From assembly GCF_933775445.1 (NCBI RefSeq), contig NC_065876.1, forward strand, positions 25,110,001-25,174,000: a DNA stretch of 64,000 nt. Direction: 5' to 3'. The notes beneath the pieces were generated by a model. It saw only the letters and a list, made by a program, of their open reading frames with translations, had not been told where the DNA came from and did no database searches. Shown in pieces: positions 49,823 to 60,874 of this stretch. Source of the stretch: Argentina anserina. Its lineage: Eukaryota; Streptophyta; Magnoliopsida; Rosales; Rosaceae. Both the position numbers and the translations under genes were made by a program. The stretch's first letter is position 1; the number at the start of each line of letters is the position of its first letter.

Positions 49823-49916
49823 TACAGGGAGAGAGAAAAGAGGGAGGGGTTGATTTGGGATTGAAACCCTAACCCTAACCCTAAATTGGAGTTGTGAAAT
49901 TGGTTGTGGGGGGTTT

Positions 49917-49964
<48 letters not shown>

Positions 49965-50060
49965 AGGAGGGGATTGATTTGGGATTGAATTGAAGGTTCT
50001 GACTTCTGAGAGAAGGGAGAGAGTGAAGGACAGCTCAGGGGAAGATGGTATGGACCCTCG
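49823..50060 (-). promoter_or_regulatory. 5' leader/promoter of GATA gene B with telo-box array and (AG)n
   Basis: Just upstream of the ATG the plus strand has AAACCCTAACCCTAACCCTA at 49865-49884, three telo-box units in a row, and then a perfect (AG)n run at 49921-49960 that reads as CT in the transcript direction. CT-rich tracts are usual in plant core promoters and leaders. The same two elements occur in gene A (telo-box) and SABRE (CT tract). Confidence 0.55.
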
Positions 50061-50269
50061 TTATTGTTGTTTAACCCATAAACAAGAATTGGCCCCTCTC
50101 AGTGTTGATTATTTACAAAATATTGCCCTTTCCTTTTCTGGTGTGATTCTGGGCTGAATGCCCTTGTTATGGTGGGCTCTTCCCTAACTTTTTTTTTTCC
50201 ATCTATTTTGGCTTGCTAAAAAATCCTCAACATCATTTAGTATAGTGGCGTAATATCATTTAGAAGGTG

Positions 50270-50525
50270 TGAGTTTAATAATCGTTAAAATGTTGAAACA
50301 TTATTAAATTACTCAACAAACTAGATTTGTTCAACTTGAATCATTTGTGTAAATCACAATTACATAAAGTTTAACAATCATCAAAATGTATGAAACTTTG
50401 CAGGAGTGATTTATACATTATGTTTAAAGATATATATGGTGGATATGTGAAAATGTGACTGAAAAATAAGTCAAATAACAAACTACACACTGTAATTTAC
50501 AAGTAAACATTCACTCTAACACACA
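50270..50525. mobile_element. Decayed relative of the 28.2 kb MITE
   Basis: Shares in order with 28400-28600: TTGTTCAAC, TGTAAATC, AATGTATGAAACTTTG (against ATTGGATGAAACTTTG), GATGATC/GTGATTT, and the terminal CTGTAATTT followed by a diverged end. Left end not clear. Its right end is included in the 100-bp tandem duplication described separately. Confidence 0.45.
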
Positions 50526-50667
50526 TATAGGGGCATACCTAGACTCAAGAGTGGGATGGTCTAGACCCCCTAGCTTAACAAACTTTAGACCGTAATTTCA
50601 AAGTGAACATTCACTCTAACACACATATAGGGGCGGACCTAGACTCATGTCTGGGATGGTCTAGACC
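50477..50667. repeat. 100-bp tandem duplication interrupted by copia element 1
   Basis: Unit 1 is 50477-50576 and unit 2 starts at 50577 with exactly 100-bp spacing (AACAAAC at both starts, then CATTCACTCTAACACACATA and GGGATGGTCTAGACC). Unit 2 is cut after 91 bp by the retroelement and resumes behind its 3' LTR as CCCCTAGCTT near 55717. The duplication therefore predates the insertion. Confidence 0.85.
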
Positions 50668-50883
50668 TGTTAGGAAATAAAGTTGTCATATCTTTTGTAT
50701 TGATGTAGAATGATTTTGTACAGATTGTGTATTATCAATATCTTTCCTTTCTTGTACTATAGATATCAATAAGTTCCTGATCTCTAGCATCAAAACATCT
50801 TTATACTGTAATCAGTCCTGTATAAAGGATACCATTATGTATCAATGAAATTCAATCCATTCAGTCATATCTTATTCTTTGCA
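50668..50883 (+). repeat. 5' LTR of copia 1
   Basis: 216 bp, TGTTAGGAAATAAAG at the left end to CTTTGCA at the right. Contains TATAAAGGATACCA near 50821, the probable promoter TATA box. Confidence 0.93.
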
Positions 50884-51084
50884 TGGTATCAAGAGCAGGT
50901 CAGATCTAGACTCACCTCTTTCTTGTGTAGCATCTCTTATCCTTGCTCGTCATGGCTGGTGACGATGAGCAGTCCGGCAAACCTATTGCTAGTGCATCAG
51001 ATTCATCCAAACCAAACATCTCAGATCCTTAGTTTCTTCATCCATCTGATCACACAGGACTAGTCTTAATCTCTAAAGTCTTGG

Positions 51085-52376
51085 ATGGAAACATCTACAA
51101 CAATTGGAAAAAGGGCTATGCTCCGAGCCTTGAATTCCAAGAACAAGCTGAGTTTCATCAATGGCACAATCAAGCCTCCTTCAAAGGAAACAGATCCTGA
51201 TGGTTATCATTCATGGTCGCCGGTCAACGACATGGTGCAACAATGGATTTCCAACACCGTCGAGTCGAATATCGTTGATAGCCTCAATTACTACCCTACG
51301 GCTCAAGATGTATGGGCCGATCTTTCTGAACGTTTCTCTCAAGGGAATGCGTCTCGTATCTTCGATATCCAACGCGAAATAGCGTGTTCCCAATAAGAGC
51401 ATCAACCGATCTCAACCTACTACACCAAATTGAAGGCTCTTATGGATGAATTGGGCTCCTATGGTGTTGTACAATCAGAAGAACAGAAACTTATGCAGTT
51501 TTTGATGGGATTGAATGAAACTTACATTGCAGTTCGTGGTCAGATTCTCCTGATGAACCCTCTCCCAACTTTGCGCCAAGCTTATTCTGCCGTGTCTCAA
51601 GAAGAAAGGGAACGCACACTCAGTGTTTTTGACCTAACAGATTCAAGCTCCAGTTCTAGTGTTGCATGGCCGTGAGATATAATCCCAGATCCAATTCTAA
51701 TGGGGGAAGAGGAGGAAGGCCAGATCGGCAAAACCCACATACTCCACAAGAAGGTCGGCGTTTTGAATCAGATCGTCGCCGTGGCCCAGGTAGAGGGAGG
51801 CCGCACTGCACTCACTGTGATGAACCAGGCCATTGGGTTCAGACTTTCTATGAGATCATTGGTTATCCTCTTGGGCATCCTAAAGCTAGAAAGAATTCAT
51901 GGTTGAATTTTGGGAGTCAACAAAGCAGAGCTAGAGTTCTTTTTGCAAATCACGTCGCTGAGACGTTGAATGAGGAAAAAGGGCCAACTTTCACAATGTC
52001 TGAGGCTCAGTTTAATCAGTTTATGGTTTGTGTCAATGAAAAGTTCCAAAAGCACAATCTGATTGCAGGCCCAAGTGAAAATGTAGTCACAAAACCAGGT
52101 TTGTCTGAGAACGTTTCTCGCAGCTGGATCATTGACAACGGGGCAACATACCATATTACTTCATCTGCTTTAATCAATTCCACTAAAAATTCCAGGTTTG
52201 TCTGCTTTAACATGGTGTTTTATTTGCATGATGTATTGTCGGTGCTGAAATTCAAAATTGATTTATTATCAGTCAGTCGTTTGACAAGGGGATTAAATTG
52301 TTCAGTAACTTTTTTTCCCTATTGGTGTATTCTGCATGATCTAGTTACGAGGAAGACAATTGGTTTGGGTAAATAA
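51085..52376 (+). pseudogene. Broken gag and protease region of copia 1
   Basis: Gag-like sequence runs 51085-51675, interrupted by TAA at 51394-51396 (after QREIACSQ). A frame change then leads into 51666-52376. The zinc knuckle at 51807-51848 reads CTHCDEPGHWVQTF: its last cysteine is replaced by Phe, so the CCHC motif is incomplete. The protease active site reads IIDNGATYHIT near 52130 instead of the usual DSG. The region was once functional but has lost key residues. Confidence 0.8.
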
Positions 52377-52394
52377 CGTAACAGACTATATTAC

Positions 52395-53420
52395 TTGACG
52401 GCATTGGCGACGGAACAACCCCCTACCCACCATTCCTCCTCTAATACACAACCCACCTGCTATCTCACCTCCGGAGCCTCTTCCGATCTCTGGCACAATC
52501 GTCTTGGTCATGTGTCATCTCCTTGTTTAGGTTTCATTACTAAGAATTTTCTGAACTTTTCCATTAAGTCTAATAATGGTTGCCACATATGTCCATTGGC
52601 AAAGCAAAGTCATTTACCATTTAGTCCTAGTAAAATTTCATCTTCTCAACCTTTAGCAATTATCCATTGTGATATATGGAGTCGATATCGTCACCCTTCT
52701 CTTTCTGGAGCTCACTATTTTCTTACCATTGTTGATGATTACACACGATTCACTTGGATATTTTTAATGTGCCATGAACATGAAGCACAACCACTCTTGA
52801 AACACTTTTTTTACATATGTTCTCACTCAATTCAACTCACACATTAAAATTTTATGTAGTGATAATGGTAGTGAGTTTATGTCCATCCGCTCCTTCTTCC
52901 ATGATAACAGTGTCGTCTTTCAACATTCTTGTGTTTACATGCCTCAACAAAATGGGGTTGTGGAACGCAAACATCGCCATATTCTTCAAGTGGCTAGGGC
53001 ACTAAAATTTCAAGCTAGCCTCCCTCCTCAATTCTGGGGGGGGGGGGGAGTGTGCTCTCACAGCAGTCCATATCATTAATCGTCTCAATTCTCCAGTTAT
53101 TTCCTACAAAACTCCATTCAAACTTCTCTATTTCAAACCTCCTTTTTCTCATCTTCGGGTTTTTGGGTGCTTAGCTTATGCCACCAATGTTCATCCTCCT
53201 TTTTCTCATCTTCGGGTTTTTGGGTGCTTAGCTTATGCCACCAATGTTCATCCCTCCCACAAATTTGACTCACGGGCTATTCCATTTATATTCATCGGTT
53301 ACCCAGTTGGATAAAAAGTTTACAAACTGTATGACTCCAAAACTAGGAAAATTTTCACTAGTTGGGATGTCCAATTCCATGAAAACGTTTTTCCATATGC
53401 TTCAACCCAACCAAGTCTCT
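52395..53420 (+). pseudogene. Broken integrase region of copia 1
   Basis: The HHCC zinc region (LWHNRLGHVSS ... CHICPLAKQSHLPF) and part of the catalytic core (DDYTRFTWIF, NGVVERKHRHIL) are visible but in several frames. Damage includes a run of about 13 G residues at 53036-53048 and a 57-bp tandem duplication (period from 53141 to 53198; phrase CTCATCTTCGGGTTTTTGGG twice). Confidence 0.8.
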
Positions 53421-54046
53421 TGTTGGGCCGGCCATCCAGCCCACCCGTGTCCTCTGCTGACTATTCCTTTGAGCCCACTTCTTCTCTCCCTCCTTCTTCT
53501 TCTAACTCATCCGATCTCAATCTCCAGAATGAGTCTCCTTCTCTCTCTACTCCGACGTCATCTCCACCGCTTTCGCCGTCGTCCACCTGCACCACCTTCC
53601 TCTACCCAGTTGGCCTAACAAGATCTCACAGCCCCATCCTATCCCAACTCAGCTTCACCTCATGCCGCTCCTCCGTCAGCATCGCCAGTCTGGTCTCCTC
53701 CTCTTCCACACCCCGCCGCCGACCCATTACCTCAGCCTCCCGTCCCTGCCCAGCCACTCCTCCGTCGCTCCAGTCGTGTTTCCGTCCCCCCTGACCGATA
53801 CAGTGATTACGCATGTAATCATGTTTGCTCCAATCAATCGTCTTCTTTGTTGCCTGGTCCGACCAAAGGCACTCGGTATCCTATGGCTTCCTATCTCTCC
53901 TACCATCGATGTTTGCCGCGCCATCAATCTTCTTTGGCTCAACTTGACCATGTCCCTGAGCCTCGTTCTTACTCTGAAGCGGCTCTGCATCCTGAGTGGC
54001 GCATGACGATAGATTCTGAATTGCAGGCTTTACAAGAGAATGGTAC

Positions 54047-55537
54047 TTGACTTTGACCTCTCTTCCGGCTAGTAAGGTCCTGATTGGTTGCCGATGGGTT
54101 TATAAAGTAAAGCACAAGGCAGATGGTTCTATTGAGAGGTATAAGGTCCGATTGGTAGCACAGGGTTTCACTCAGTTGGAAGGTGTGGATTATCAGGAAA
54201 CTTTTTCTCCCACTGCTAAAATCACTACCGTGCGGTGTTTGTTTTCTTTAGTTGTCACTCGTGGATGGTCCTTCCATCAATTGGATGTTAACAATGCCTT
54301 CCTTCATGGTGATTTGTCTGAAGAGATTTATATGTCTCCTCCACTGGGTTTTTGGGGATAGGGGGAGGAGCATCTAGTCTGCCGGTGCACGTCTTTATAC
54401 GGTTTGAAGCAAGCCTCGCGACAATGGTTTGAAAAGTTTTCAACGGCCATTCGATCAATAAGGTATGTGCAATCTAAAGCCGATTATTCTTTATTTACTA
54501 GAAAGCATGGTGATTCATTTACTGCACTATTAATATATGTTGATGATATATTGATTACAGGGAATGATCAAAAGGCCATTGATTCATTTAAGTTGTTCAT
54601 GCATGGTCGATTTCGTCTTAAGGACCTTGGAAATCTGAAATATTTTCATGGTATTGAGGTCTTAGCTTCCAAACATAGGATTTTTGTTTGTCAACGAAAA
54701 TATGCTCTAGAAATTATTGAAGATGCATGATTACTTGGAGCTGCTCTTGTTGACACTCCCATGGAAAAAGGTCTCAAGTTGTCTGATAAGAGTGATTTGC
54801 TTGAAGATCCAGGGAAATATAAGAGGTTGATTGGCAGACTCATTTATTTGACAGTATTTCGTCTTGACATTACTTATGCAGTACATGTGTTGAGCAGGTT
54901 CATGAATCAACCTAGGAAGCTTCATTGGGATGTGACACTAAGAGTTGTTCGTTATCTCAAAGCTGCTCCCGGACAAGGTCTATTTTTCTCTTCTATCAGT
55001 GACTTAAAATTAAGAGCATATTGTGATTCAGATTGAGCGGGGTGTTCTATAACAAGAAGATCTACCGCTGGTTATTGTGTGTTCCTTGGCCCATCTTTGA
55101 TCTCTTGGAAGTCAAAACGTCAGAAGACTGTTTCTTTATCATCAGCAGAGGCAGAATATCATGCAATGACAGACACATGTTGTGAATTGACTTGGTTACG
55201 GTGTTTGCTTAAAGACTTGGGATTGTTACATCGTGAACCAGCTTATTTGTATTGTGATAACAAGGCAGCTCTGCATATCGCAGCCAACCCCGTATTTCAT
55301 GAGCGAACTAGACACATCGAGATGGATTGTCACTTCATTAGAGACAAGATTCTAGATGGCTCTGTAGTTACCAGGTATGTCAGTTCAACTCATCAGCTTA
55401 CTGATCTCTTCACTAAGCCCTTGTGGAAAGATCACTTTGTTCCTATGACGCGCAAGTTGGGCGTTCAAAATATTCACTCTCCAACTTCAGGGGGAGTGTT
55501 AGGAAATAAATCTGTCATATCTTTTGTATTGATGTAG
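54047..55537 (+). pseudogene. Broken reverse transcriptase/RNase H region of copia 1
   Basis: The RT block includes [23 protein letters not shown] and the active site YVDDILITGND near 54540. In-frame stops follow GFWG (54359) and EDA (54728). The RNase H block continues to about 55470 ([20 protein letters not shown]) with a TGA at 55034 where a Trp is normal. The polyprotein cannot be made as one piece. Confidence 0.85.
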
Positions 55538-55711
55538 AATAATTTGTACAGATTGTGTATTATCAATAGCTTTCTTTTCTTGTACTATAGATATCAATCA
55601 GTTCCTGATCTCTAGCATCGGAACATCTTTATACTGTAATTAGTCCTATATAAAGGATACCAGTTTGTATCAATGAAATTCAATCCACTCAGTCGTATCT
55701 TCTTCTTTTCA
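55497..55711 (+). repeat. 3' LTR of copia 1
   Basis: 215 bp, paired with 50668-50883, TG to CA ends. Confidence 0.93.
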
Positions 55712-55716
55712 AGACC

Positions 55717-56539
55717 CCCTAGCTTCTTAAATTGTCCAATTAAAATTCATTATTTATGTTAATTGTACCTTATTTCATGCTAAATTTTATTAATGAACCC
55801 CTCCTAGATTAGCAAAATAACATCTTATTACAAAAAGTTAAGAGAGCTTATATTAATACCTTCTAAAACAACACTTAGACCTCTCTTTTTTCCCAAGTTT
55901 ATTTTGATTTTTTCAACGCATGTGAAATTACCAAAAAGACATATAAGAGTGAAAAATGACAAAAAAAACAAGAGAATTATCAACTTGCCTATTTAAAAAT
56001 AGTGAATATAAATGATTTTTTCCTTTTTCGTCAATTCATTATTTATGTATTTATTTCAGAAAATCCTAATTCGGAATAATAAATTGAATAAGATGATGTA
56101 ATTACTTTCATTTTTTTATTATTAAAAATATAATAAATAACATTATAATCTTCATGTATCAATTGAAAAACTACATAGAATTTTTTAGAAACGTCAGGTA
56201 GGACCTAAGAAAAAAAATTGTTTAATAGATATTAGAATTTTTCGTGTTGATTTACTATTTGATAAGTTTCAAATCAATGAATGAAAAAACAGAACGATAT
56301 TATAAATTATAAATTTAGTAGTGAAAGAGAAAATTAATTTGAGAATATGGATTATGTAATTATTAAGAATTTTTTGAGTTATTTATAATAATTGAATAAA
56401 ATTAGAATTGGAACAATATTAATTATGAGTATTTTCGAAAAAGTATGGAGGTATATATAACATTTTAAGTATTTGTAAAAATAAAATGGAGGCTTACAAA
56501 GTGAAGAGGTCCAAATACCGTTTTTAGAGGTATGAATAG
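55717..56539. other. AT-rich intergenic stretch
   Basis: Continues the interrupted 100-bp duplication for a few bases and is then very AT-rich with no coding or repeat signature that I recognise. Confidence 0.6.
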
Positions 56540-57562
56540 TGTTGATACCTGTTTTTCCACAATCCCAAAACCAAGGCTTGACATGCAAAGGTCCGGGTCA
56601 ATGATCCTAAAGTCACATCAAGCTTAATATCAAGCCTAGTGTAGATTAAACAAGTCATGCAATTATTGTAGACCCAAGCTATGATTTAGGGCTTACACGA
56701 GGGGTCGTGGTTTGGAAGGTAACCGATCTTTGAGGCCCATCGTCGAAATACAATACATAAGCAAATTTTGGGCTTAGGAATCAAAATTCATGCATTATGT
56801 GACTTTAAATTTGACATTTGGGCTAGTAGATAAAGATATTTCGACCCAATAAAGCCAAAACTCATTTCTGACCCAAAACCCATCATATGACCCATGGCCC
56901 ATACCCATTTGAACTGCCTCTTCTTGAATGGGTAAACACATTCTATTCTTTAAAACCGTTGGGACAGGTGTTCAGCCAATTCTAGCAACACCAGAGAATC
57001 AAAAAGAAGTAATCACGCACAAATCCTCCAAAATCTCTTCGATTTCATGACCGTACAATCCATTAGAGCGTGATTGAGGGGGTTTTGAAAACCAAAGCTT
57101 GAGCAACGCCGGTCTATCTCTTTGTCACCACCACCCCTATATGTTGAACGAATCTCTCCGGCGAGATGAAGAGGAATCCCAAGAACCACCAGTCCTCGAG
57201 GTTCCTTTTCTCTTCTCAGCGTCACTATAAAGAGGGAGGTATCCGCTGCACAATCCAACCGATCCCAACCCAGAAAAACCTAAAAGCTTCAAGCAAGGGA
57301 GCAAACTTTATCTTTCTTATCCAAACCATTACCCACCTCACCTTAATCATCACCCAAATCATGCAATCATATCTCTACTGAACTCCCAAGCATCTAGCTC
57401 CCATACCACACCTATAAGTTTCATTATTGTGAGTTTGATATGCTGCTTTTACAATCGAGTTCGTCATGACAGAGCTGTTCTTGGGTCTTCCCTGGATTGG
57501 CTTTGGGCCTAGCCGCTCTGCTCTAAAACACCCACTTACATTTTGCGACTTCACTGGAGAGG
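56540..57562 (+). mobile_element. LTR plus primer binding site of a Tat/Ogre-like Ty3/gypsy element
   Basis: The stretch begins TGTTGATACCTG, contains a promoter-like TATAAAGAGGGAGG (57226) and ends ACCCACTTACA at 57540. Directly after it is TGCGACTTCACTGGAGAGG (57544-57562), close to the 3' end of tRNA-Arg (GCGACTCCGCTGGGGA type), the primer used by Tat/Ogre elements. The internal region is missing: after the PBS only short unplaceable sequence follows. The element is thus a truncated 5' end. LTR borders are inferred from the TG/CA ends and PBS position. Confidence 0.5.
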
Positions 57563-58350
57563 CTAGGCTTTGATTAGTGAAAATGGCTCCGTCATGAAGA
57601 AAGAGGAATAACAGCATGCTATCGCAAGAACCAATCCAACCAGAGGGTTCTCAAGCACCAGGTCGGTTAGTGAAGGCACTGTCAAGAATCTCTCCTAACT
57701 TTGCTTACTCAGTTCATGCAGTCCTTCAGTTAATTCAAGCTTGCTCAAGTTATTCACAATTGATGTTTGATACAAGTAACAGGGGCTCAGCTTCTAGCAT
57801 CATTCACAATTGTTATGCCTTTTGTTTTACTGTCGATTCTTCAACTCTATGCAAGCCATGCGTGCACCTCAAAAGCTTATTCTTCTTATATATATAGCCA
57901 TAACTCTGCAGTCTCGATTACATGCTTGATACCAAAAACTAGATGTCAAAGAGGAAGAGTTCTTGCTTCAAATTCTTTTCTCCACATCAAGAACTAGAAT
58001 CTTCACTGCCTTAGTTGAAAGTGCTAATTCAAGAAATCTTTGTTACAAGATATTTCTCACATCAGAAATTTTTAGTGCCTTACTAAAGTTTTAAACATCT
58101 TAGCCGAATCACTGTTGTTAAAGGCAGAACTTAAATTTAATTTTTGTGTGCTGTTATGAGTTATGACATATACTCTATTAGTCTTACATATTGTTCTGTT
58201 ATTGGGGTAGCTTTCACTGCAGTATGGTGCAGTATGGTTAGAGGAGACACAACAGGCTTAGCATATAGTTTGTCTATTATGCTCAGAGCGAACAAGCAAA
58301 TATAGTTCTCATGCACAAGCGTTCATGCTCTTGGATAGCTGCGGTAAAAC
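57563..58350. other. Unassigned stretch before copia 2
   Basis: Contains an open frame 57616-57897 (93 codons, beginning MLSQEPIQPEGSQAPGR) with no recognised family; it may be a remnant of the gypsy internal region or chance. Nothing else is supported. Confidence 0.4.
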
Positions 58351-58625
58351 TGTTTGTAACTCAAAGACTAGTATATAATGCAAGAGTTTGTAGCTGTAAA
58401 AGCTTATTTATTGAATAACCAGACTGTGGCTTATATAGCCATTACAAACAGGAATGATTCAAAGATGCATCCACGATTTACAAGACTATATCGTGGCTAG
58501 GATAAAGGAAGAACAATTCAAAACAAACAACTACTCCCTACAAACCAGGGTTATTCAACATAAACACAACAAACTTAATCCATGAGTTGCTAGGACTTGG
58601 TCAGTAAGTAACCAAAATTCTAACA
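58351..58625 (-). repeat. 3' LTR of copia 2
   Basis: 275 bp at the lower-coordinate end; the partner is 62869-63144. Confidence 0.93.
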
Positions 58626-58659
58626 AACCCTCTCTTAAACTGAACTGCCATTCAAGCAG

Positions 58660-59868
58660 TCAGTTTACCTCATGAACATAGCACATACCCAGCAGCTCCC
58701 TCATCTTCAAGAATGCATCTAACTTCAAAGGTTTAGTCATTATGTTAGCCAACTGATCTTTAGAGCCACAATGCACCAAATCCACTACACCATCTCTGCT
58801 CAAGTCTCGAAGAAAATGAAACCTGATATCTATGTGTTTACTTCTTCCATGCATGACAGGGTTCTTTGAGAGCTTAATAGCTGAACTATTATCACAGTGA
58901 ATAAAACACCTTTTCTGACTGAGACCAAGCTTCTCAAGAATTCGCAACATCCATGCACTTTGACAAGCACAAGAAGCAGCTGATATGAACTCAGCTTCTG
59001 TAGTGGAAAGTGTTACTACTGGCTACTTTTTTGAACTCCAAGCTATAGTTCCAGAACTTAATTTAAACACATAACCTGAAGTGCTCTTGCGGTCCTCAGT
59101 GTCTCCTGCATAGTCACTATCAGATAAAGCAACCAACTGTTCTTCTCCTTTATTCTTGTAGAGTACTCCCAAATCAGTTGTTCCCTTTAGATACCTGAAG
59201 ACTCTTTTCACTGCTGCTTGATGTAACTCAGTAGGAGCTTCCATATAACGACTTATAAGACTCACTGCATACATGAGATCAAGTATGGTGGCAGTCAAGT
59301 ACATAAGACTACCCACCATTTTCTTGAAAGTAGTAGAATCCACCTTTACACCACCTTCATCCTTCGTGAGTTTGCAACCAGGTTCAATGGGAGTCCTAAC
59401 CGGGTTGCACTCTTCCATTTTGAACCTTTCAAGCACCTCATTGGCATATCTTTTCTGACTAATGAAAATCCCACCTGAGCCTTGCATAATTTCTACTCCA
59501 AGAAAGTATTTCATTCTTCCAAGATCGGACATGTCAAACTCCTGCATCATTGACCTCTTGAACTCTTCAAACATCTCCTCATTGTTCCCGGTAAAGATGA
59601 GGTCATCTACATACACACTGACTATAAGTATAGCTCCATCTTCCCCACACTTCACGAAGAGAGTATGTTCACTTGAGCACCTCTCAAAGCCTTCATTGAG
59701 AAAATATGACTCAATTTTGCTAAACCAAGCACGTGGGGCTTGCTTGAGCCCATACAATGCTTTCTTGAGCTTATACACCTTGTTCTCAGCACCCTTTACC
59801 TCATACCCTCTTGGTTGCTCAATGAACACCTCTTCATTGATCTCTCCATGTAGAAAGGCACTTTTCAC
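58660..59868 (-). pseudogene. Reverse transcriptase/RNase H part of copia 2
   Basis: RT (KSAFLHGEINEEVFIEQP, active site YVDDLIFTGN near 59600) and RNase H (DSDYAGDTEDRKSTSGYVF) read from 59868. Before them TAG at about 59876 replaces the usual Gln of the VYQLDVKSAF motif. A TAG at about 59020 interrupts RNase H between SSKK and PVVTLSTTEAEF, again where Gln is normal. The last part (58950-58660) is intact to its natural stop. Confidence 0.9.
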
Positions 59869-59875
59869 ATCAAGC

Positions 59876-60868
59876 TAATACACCAACCAATCTCTACTTG
59901 CTGCAAGTGCAAAAATCACTTTAATAGTATCCCATCGAGCAACATGAGCAAATATCTCATTGTAATCAACCCCATGTTGTTGAGTGTACCCTTTTGCCAC
60001 CAACTGAGCTTTGCATTTGTCTACCTCACCTTTCTCATTCAGCTTGGTCTTGAAGAGCCACTTAACACCTACTTTCTTTAGGCAACTCAGTTAATTCCCA
60101 AGTCTCATTCCTCTTAATAGCCTGAATCTCCAAGTTCATTGCATCTCTCCATTTTGAGCTCTTGATAGCTTCTTCAAAAGTAACAGGATCATTTGCTGAA
60201 GTGAACATGACAAGCTGTTGGATCAGACCCTCCCTGGACAGGCCTTCACCACTCACATAGTCTTCCATCCAATCTGGTCTTCTTCTAACCCTCCCCTGGA
60301 TCAGTGTACTCACATTAATTTCACCTGAGTCAGTAGATGTGGATGAACTTGAGCCACCACTACCACCCTGTGCATTATGTCCTTCAATATCACCTTCTTC
60401 CACGGTTGGACCCCCTTCTTCTTCTACTTCTTCTTCTATAGTTACTTCATTCTCTTCAGTGTCACCCCATTCTAACACATCACCAATAGCTTCTTCTTTT
60501 GTTTTGCTCCAACTCTATTTTTCTTCCTCTTCAAACACAACATCACGACTTATGACAATCTTCTTTGCCGCCGGATCATACATTATGTAAGTCTTGGATT
60601 CTTCACTGACACCCAGAAACACACACCTGAAGCTCTTGTCATCAAGTTTCTTTCTTTTGACATCTGGAATGTGAACATGACCTACACACCCGAATACTTT
60701 GAAATAGTGAACTGAAGGTTTGTATCCACTCCAAGCTTCTTCAGGGGTCATATCTTTCACTGCTAATGTAGGACAACGATTGAGGACATGCACCGCCCAA
60801 TTGACAGCTTCCGACCAGTACTCTTTTGGAACTTCTTTATCAGTGAGCATACAACGTACCATGTTCAT
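59876..60868 (-). pseudogene. Integrase C-terminal and linker part of copia 2
   Basis: Frame 60868-60515 carries the late integrase region (EYWSEAVNWAVHVLNR, FKVFGCVGHVHIP) to a TAG at about 60512. The same frame resumes as an acidic linker (LEWGDTEENE) and NETWELTELPK. A one-base shift near 60075 then moves the frame to VGVKWLFKTKLNEKGE, which runs to about 59880. Confidence 0.85.
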
Positions 60869-60874
60869 TAGGGT

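Larger units (their letters stand above)
50668..55711 (+). mobile_element. Ty1/copia LTR retrotransposon 1, defective
   Basis: A full-length 5.04-kb element with LTRs at both ends, tRNA-iMet primer site behind the 5' LTR (TGGTATCAAGAGCAG at 50884), a purine-rich tract before the 3' LTR (GGGGGAG at 55490-55496) and a 5-bp target duplication AGACC (50663-50667 and 55712-55716). LTRs begin TG and end CA. By eye they differ at about 17 of 215 positions (about 92% identity), so the insertion is not recent. The domain order Gag, protease, integrase, reverse transcriptase, RNase H is that of copia. It sits about 850 bp upstream of GATA gene B in the opposite orientation. Confidence 0.95.

Noticed and set aside
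53420..53990. Pro/Ser-rich overlapping ORFs on both strands
   Set aside because: Part of the low-complexity linker between integrase and RT of copia 1; no separate gene.
59462..59878. 138-codon plus-strand ORF
   Set aside because: Antisense of the copia 2 reverse transcriptase region.
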